Source: Firmicutes bacterium CAG:124 (lineage in GTDB: Bacteria; Bacillota; Clostridia; Oscillospirales; Oscillospiraceae). Taken from it: 10,400 nucleotides of DNA. Location: contig HF990650.1 of assembly GCA_000432135.1 (NCBI GenBank), positions 20,986 to 31,385 on the forward strand, given 5' to 3'. A program made the translations under genes and the position numbers. Positions 6,948-10,400 of the stretch are shown piece after piece; position 1 is the first letter of the stretch, and each line of letters opens with the position of its first letter. The notes under the pieces were generated by a model, which ran no database searches, was not told where the DNA came from, and worked only from the letters and a program-made list of their open reading frames with translations.

Positions 6948-9113
6948 TCATGCCCAGCGCTGGTTGCTCTCGACCTTGACGGGCAGCCCCAGCGTGTGCA
7001 GCACACGGTAAAAATGAGATTCCAGCTCCGGCTCGCGGATGTTCCGGATCATGTTGATATACATGGTGCCGTTCCAGCTGACGACGCCGCAGTTGTGCGG
7101 AGCTTTGGCCTGCACGCCGATGATGAAGTCCATCCGCGCAACATACGGAGCCATTTCCTCCGGCAGTCTGACAAGACCGAGGTTGGACAGGCACAGGCAG
7201 GATTTGCACTCGCCGACCAGATCGAACACGGCCTTCATGGCGATATTTTTCACGAACAGCGGCATGACGCGCAGCACAGCGGAGCGTTCGCTCGCCACGT
7301 TCGTCGCGATCTTCGCCGCCATCATCCGGGGATCGTTTTCCAGACCCATCCGGTAATGAACGATCCGGCAGATCTCCGCAAGAGAATAGTCGCCCAGGCG
7401 CGGATCGATCTCCGGCGTGACATAGGACGCAAAGTTCCGCATCGTCCGGCTCGGGAACAGGCCGCGCAGATTGACCGGCAGCAGAACCTTGACAGGCTTG
7501 CGCCGCATACGGCGCGGAACCTTTTCATTCTGCAGGTCGCTGATGGCCTTCATCATGACGGCGGCAATGAACTCTGTCACGCTGACGCCGAATTCCTTCG
7601 CCTTTTCCTTGACAGCGGGGACGGGCAGCATGAGCGTGGTGAGGTTCAAAAAGCCGTCCGGCTCCGGCGTTCCGCTCATGTGGTAGGCGGTCTGCTCGGC
7701 GCGGCTGGCGGTGATGTCGCCCGCGTAGCGCAGGAAGCTGTCCTCCAGCTCCTCCGGGTCAGGATCCTCCAAGCGGCCCAAAACGCCGTTTTCGGCGGGG
7801 ATATTGATCTTGTATTTCTGGCACAGATATTCCGCAACCAGCGTTTTGAGGAAGATCAGACCGCCCGTGCCGTCCGTGACTGCGTGGAAGAACTCCACGG
7901 CGATGCGGCTGCCGTAGACCAGCACGCGGAAGGCGCATTTGCGCACGTCGTCAAACGGGACGTGGACAAGCGGATAGCTCTTGTCTTCTTCAATCGCGGG
8001 AGCCTTCGTGATCTCCTCGAGATAGTACCAGAACACGCCCCGGCGCAGGCGGACGGCGATGGACGGGAAGCGCCGCACCGTCACGTCCAGCGCGGCGCGC
8101 AACACGCTCAGATCGACCTCCTCCGTCAGCGTGGCGGACAGGCGGAAATAATTCGTCCAGTTCCGGCGCTTGGCCGCCGGGTAAATTTTCGCGGCATTGT
8201 CCAGCCGCATCCAGCGCAGCTTGCGCACTGGAGAGAGCACACGCGTCATGAACCGTCCGATGGTGTCAAAATCGGACATATTTTCATTCAGATAATACAG
8301 CACATATGCGTGCCAGCGCTCCGGCGCAATAACGATCTGGCTCTTGCAGCCGGAATCGAGCAGCTTTTTATGGAGCATCCGCGTATCGTCGAGCATGACC
8401 TCGTCCCCGCCGACGAACAGCAGCGACGGCGGCAGGCCCGTCAGATCGCCGAACAGCGGCGAGCAGAGGGGATCTTTCGGGTCGTCGGTATAGCAGGCAG
8501 CATAGAATTGCAGCAGCTCCGGCGTCATGGAGGGGTCGATGTCGCGGTTGTCGATATAGGACTGGCCGGAGCCGGTCAGGTCGGTCCACGGCGAAATGCC
8601 GATCAGGCCGCACGGAAGCGGCAGGCGCAGCTCCTTGAGGCGCAGGCAGAGGGCGTAAATGAGTCCGCCGCCGGCGGACTCGCCGCAGAGCAGGATCTGG
8701 CTGGCGGGATAGCCCTTGGAGAGCAGATACTGATAGCTCACGACCGCGTCGTCCAGCGCAGCCGGAAAGCGGTCCTCCGGGGCCAGACGGTAGGCTGCGC
8801 AGAACACGCGCACACCGCACTCGTCTGAAAGCGTGGCCGCGAAGCCCTTGGCATAGTCCAGATTGCCGCAGGTGTAGCCGCCGCCGTGCAGATAGAGCAC
8901 AACGCCCTGACGCCGCTCGTCTTTCGGCATGATCCACGCGCCCTGAAATGGGCCGAAGTCATGGTCTCGGACGATCACGTCGCGCCGGTGGATGGCCTCC
9001 ATCAGCTCACCGAGCTTGTCCTGTCCCTTCCGGGTGATCTCCAGAGAGCAGTTGGCGACAAAGGGTTTAAAGAAATTGAGCTGTGCGCGCACCAGCTTCG
9101 CAGGCAGACCCAT
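6948..9113 (-). CDS. Fused HSL-type esterase and CoA-dependent acyltransferase-like (alcohol acetyltransferase) protein
   Basis: This 721-residue protein joins two catalytic folds. Residues about 1-290 are an alpha/beta hydrolase of the hormone-sensitive-lipase group: oxyanion loop HGGGY (76-80), nucleophile S146 in GESAGGG, acid D237 in VGGDE, and base H268 in ERWHAY. Residues about 300-721 resemble the CAT/BAHD/condensation superfamily and the Clostridial 'alcohol acetyltransferase' proteins. Here FHAVTDGTGG (409-418) carries H410-x3-D414-G415, with Phe in place of the first His of HHxxxDG. LLPVNLRGLFPS (544-555) and SNLGLVRLP (643-651) also fit that family. Predicted activities are ester hydrolysis and acyl transfer; substrates are unknown. 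There is no signal peptide or clear membrane helix, so it is probably cytoplasmic. The ATG follows AAAGGAA (9122-9128) by 8 nt and a strong promoter. It is the first gene of an operon with the zinc-ribbon membrane protein, which suggests action on a membrane or envelope ester. The domain families are clear, the role is not. Confidence 0.87.
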   Translation of the reverse strand: MGLPAKLVRAQLNFFKPFVANCSLEITRKGQDKLGELMEAIHRRDVIVRDHDFGPFQGAWIMPKDERRQGVVLYLHGGGYTCGNLDYAKGFAATLSDECGVRVFCAAYRLAPEDRFPAALDDAVVSYQYLLSKGYPASQILLCGESAGGGLIYALCLRLKELRLPLPCGLIGISPWTDLTGSGQSYIDNRDIDPSMTPELLQFYAACYTDDPKDPLCSPLFGDLTGLPPSLLFVGGDEVMLDDTRMLHKKLLDSGCKSQIVIAPERWHAYVLYYLNENMSDFDTIGRFMTRVLSPVRKLRWMRLDNAAKIYPAAKRRNWTNYFRLSATLTEEVDLSVLRAALDVTVRRFPSIAVRLRRGVFWYYLEEITKAPAIEEDKSYPLVHVPFDDVRKCAFRVLVYGSRIAVEFFHAVTDGTGGLIFLKTLVAEYLCQKYKINIPAENGVLGRLEDPDPEELEDSFLRYAGDITASRAEQTAYHMSGTPEPDGFLNLTTLMLPVPAVKEKAKEFGVSVTEFIAAVMMKAISDLQNEKVPRRMRRKPVKVLLPVNLRGLFPSRTMRNFASYVTPEIDPRLGDYSLAEICRIVHYRMGLENDPRMMAAKIATNVASERSAVLRVMPLFVKNIAMKAVFDLVGECKSCLCLSNLGLVRLPEEMAPYVARMDFIIGVQAKAPHNCGVVSWNGTMYINMIRNIREPELESHFYRVLHTLGLPVKVESNQRWA

Positions 9114-9155
9114 AGATACCGTTCCTTTCAGAAAAGCGTTTCAATCAATTTGTAT

Positions 9156-9184
9156 AGTATAGCATTGACCGGAATTTTTGTAAA
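9156..9184 (-). promoter_or_regulatory. SigA-type promoter of the esterase-acyltransferase operon
   Basis: On the minus strand TTTACA (9184-9179) is followed by exactly 17 bases and TATACT (9161-9156), each one or two bases from consensus. The -10 lies about 42 nt before the ATG at 9113, and the stretch is AT-rich between GC-rich genes. It begins a few bases after the terminator hairpin of the upstream gene, so this operon is independently transcribed. Confidence 0.72.
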
Positions 9185-9190
9185 TACACG

Positions 9191-9225
9191 AAAATGCGCC
9201 GGAGGGGGATTTCCCTCTCCGGCGC
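9191..9225 (-). terminator. Intrinsic terminator after the CARDB-like surface protein gene
   Basis: A 13-bp GC-rich stem (9196-9208 with 9213-9225, one G/T pair, loop ATTT on the plus strand) lies 20 nt past the stop codon at 9246. On the minus strand it is followed by A and then four T (9195-9191). The T-tract is short but the stem is very strong, so it should end transcription of the surface-protein gene just before the next operon's promoter. The plus strand has no T-run after the stem. Confidence 0.75.
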
Positions 9226-9245
9226 GGTTGGGGTTGTGGGGGTGA

Positions 9246-10400
9246 TCAGCTGTTCAGGGGGATGGATCTTGCGGGTGCGGCGGGGGCGTTTTTCGCGTCC
9301 AGAACGAACAGCTTTGCCTGCGCGGCGTTGGAATCGATCTGGAAGGTCAGGCTGTTGATTTTCCCGGACTCGAGCGGCTGGATCACCGTGCGCAGAAGCC
9401 GACCGGTTGCGTCGTAGAACGCGCAGAGGGCGCGCGCGCTGTCGTGCATGCAGGCAATCTCCGCCGTGACGGAGCTGCCGCCGCGCTGGGCTGAGAGAAT
9501 TTCGGTCGAAGTGAGCAAGACCGGGACGGAATCGGTGTTGTTCAGCATGTTCGGCTCGTCCTGCTGGAGTCTGACCGTGGCCGTCACGTCCTCGCCGTAA
9601 AGGGCGGCGAAGGAATCAGGCTCGTATTCGGCGATGACTGTGCCGCCGTACGTAAGGTTCTGGAAGGTGCGTTCGGCAAGCGTCTGGCCGTCGGGGCCGG
9701 TAAACAGGACGCTGCCGCTGGCCGGTTCCAGACCGCGGTTGACGACGACGGCCTGCAGGAATTTGCGGCTGCCGATCTGGAGCAGCGCAAGCTCGACCTC
9801 CGCGTCTGCGCTGCCGACGGTGCAGGCGGCAGTGTTGTCCTCCGGCGTGTAGTCGTCCTGTCCGGGCTCCTGTACTTCAAAGGTGACGATCTGTTTCTCG
9901 GACGGGCAGGTGATATTGACGGTGAATTCCCCACTTTCGCCCGGCAGGAGCTGGCAGTCCTGCGCCGTGCTCACGCCATCCGCGGTGAGCGTGAGACTGC
10001 TGACCGTGTGGTCGCCGGAGTTGGTGACGGTGAACGTAACGGGAAGCGTTTCGCCCGGAACAAGCGCGTCGGCGTCAAAGCTGACGTCGGAGAGCTTCAG
10101 GTCGCTGACGGGCAGGATCTGCGTCCAGACGAGATCTTTTGTGTCGTCTACATCATCCGCGGTGATCGTCACGGTCGTGTGCATACCGAGAGCGTAGGTC
10201 TTACCGTTCAGCTCTGCGGCGTTCAGGTTTTCCAGATACTGCTCGTCGCCGATCAAGAGGATCGGTGCACTCCAATGGTCGTTTACAGCGTCATAATGCA
10301 GCGCGGCCAGATTGGCGTTTGCGCCGTTGGACTGGTTAAAATAGATGCTGTCGCCGACGATCACGAAGTCGCGGCCCAGGCCTTCGACCTGGACTGTGTT
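9246..10400 (-). CDS. C-terminal part of a large, probably secreted CARDB-domain protein
   Basis: Only the last 384 residues are visible; the frame is open to the right edge, so the gene starts outside the window. Using visible numbering, residues 1-95 (GRDFVIVGDSIYFNQ, WSAPILLIGDEQY) look like the end of a repeat or beta-propeller-like region. Residues about 100-197 form a CARDB-like beta-sandwich (LVPGETLPVTFTVTNSG, then LLPGESGEFTVNI, then PEDNTAACTV). Residues about 202-297 are a second, more divergent copy (VVVNRG, LNNTDSVPV). The end (about 298-377) matches a module common at the C-terminus of Clostridial surface proteins (ALCAFYDATGRLL, AKLFVLDAKNAPAAP). No LPxTG motif or terminal membrane anchor follows, so attachment, if any, lies elsewhere in the protein. 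CARDB modules usually mediate cell-surface adhesion or spacing. The substrate and any catalytic domain cannot be judged from this fragment. Confidence 0.8.
   Translation of the reverse strand, partial: NTVQVEGLGRDFVIVGDSIYFNQSNGANANLAALHYDAVNDHWSAPILLIGDEQYLENLNAAELNGKTYALGMHTTVTITADDVDDTKDLVWTQILPVSDLKLSDVSFDADALVPGETLPVTFTVTNSGDHTVSSLTLTADGVSTAQDCQLLPGESGEFTVNITCPSEKQIVTFEVQEPGQDDYTPEDNTAACTVGSADAEVELALLQIGSRKFLQAVVVNRGLEPASGSVLFTGPDGQTLAERTFQNLTYGGTVIAEYEPDSFAALYGEDVTATVRLQQDEPNMLNNTDSVPVLLTSTEILSAQRGGSSVTAEIACMHDSARALCAFYDATGRLLRTVIQPLESGKINSLTFQIDSNAAQAKLFVLDAKNAPAAPARSIPLNS

Noticed and set aside
6351..8828. Open frame of 825 codons on the plus strand opposite the esterase-acyltransferase and zinc-ribbon genes
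   Set aside because: The antisense frame is kept open by GC-rich codon bias. Its translation is rich in His, Gln, Arg and Asp without recognisable motifs, whereas the minus strand shows clear catalytic motifs, ribosome sites and a promoter.
8886..9245. 119-codon plus-strand frame over the promoter and terminator region upstream of the esterase gene
   Set aside because: It crosses a strong minus-strand promoter and a terminator hairpin, and its first part is antisense to the esterase. It is not protein-like.
10362..10364. GTG as a start codon for the CARDB-like protein
   Set aside because: The same frame stays open for 12 more codons to the window edge with protein-like sequence, and no ribosome site precedes the GTG, so the gene begins outside the window.

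Overview
The window comes from a GC-rich (roughly 59% by eye) low-intron bacterial genome, most likely a gut-type Clostridia member of the Bacillota (Oscillospirales-like). That placement is inferred from strong AGGAGG-type ribosome binding sites, the carbohydrate gene set, an 'alcohol acetyltransferase'-like protein paired with a zinc-ribbon membrane protein, and a CARDB-containing surface-protein tail. No single gene fixes the genus. No RNA gene, transposase, integrase or CRISPR array is visible, and no gene-free stretch exceeds 200 bases.

Region 1 (1-4259, minus strand) is a glycoside-use operon read right to left: a GH1 beta-glycosidase, a GH36 alpha-galactosidase, and the N-terminal half of a MelB-like GPH sugar:cation symporter that runs off the left edge. 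Both junctions are 4-base ATGA overlaps, so the three products are probably translationally coupled. The enzymes lack signal peptides, so the simplest model is that the symporter imports a galactoside or glucoside that is then split in the cytoplasm. Region 2 (4260-4452) is a divergent promoter region with two perfect short inverted repeats, one of them lying over the putative -10 of the rightward gene. Region 3 (4453-6165, plus strand) is a GH13 oligo-1,6-glucosidase-type enzyme ending in a strong intrinsic terminator. Together, regions 1-3 look like a cytoplasmic locus for melibiose/raffinose/isomalto-type sugars; no transcription factor is encoded inside the window.

Region 4 (6202-9113, minus strand) is a two-gene operon with a clear promoter at 9156-9184. 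The first gene encodes an unusual 721-residue fusion of an HSL-type esterase with a CoA-dependent acyltransferase/condensation-like domain. The second encodes a zinc-ribbon, multi-pass membrane protein. The second gene carries a 29-bp tandem duplication (6286-6343) that shifts its frame and removes the last membrane helix and basic tail; this is the most striking sequence-level anomaly in the window. Region 5 (9246-10400, minus strand) is the 3' end of a large, probably secreted protein with CARDB-like beta-sandwich repeats, followed by its own terminator hairpin.

I did not find a convincing wholly new system. The best leads are the esterase-acyltransferase fusion coupled to the zinc-ribbon membrane protein, the frame-shifting duplication in the latter, and the palindromes in the divergent sugar promoter.
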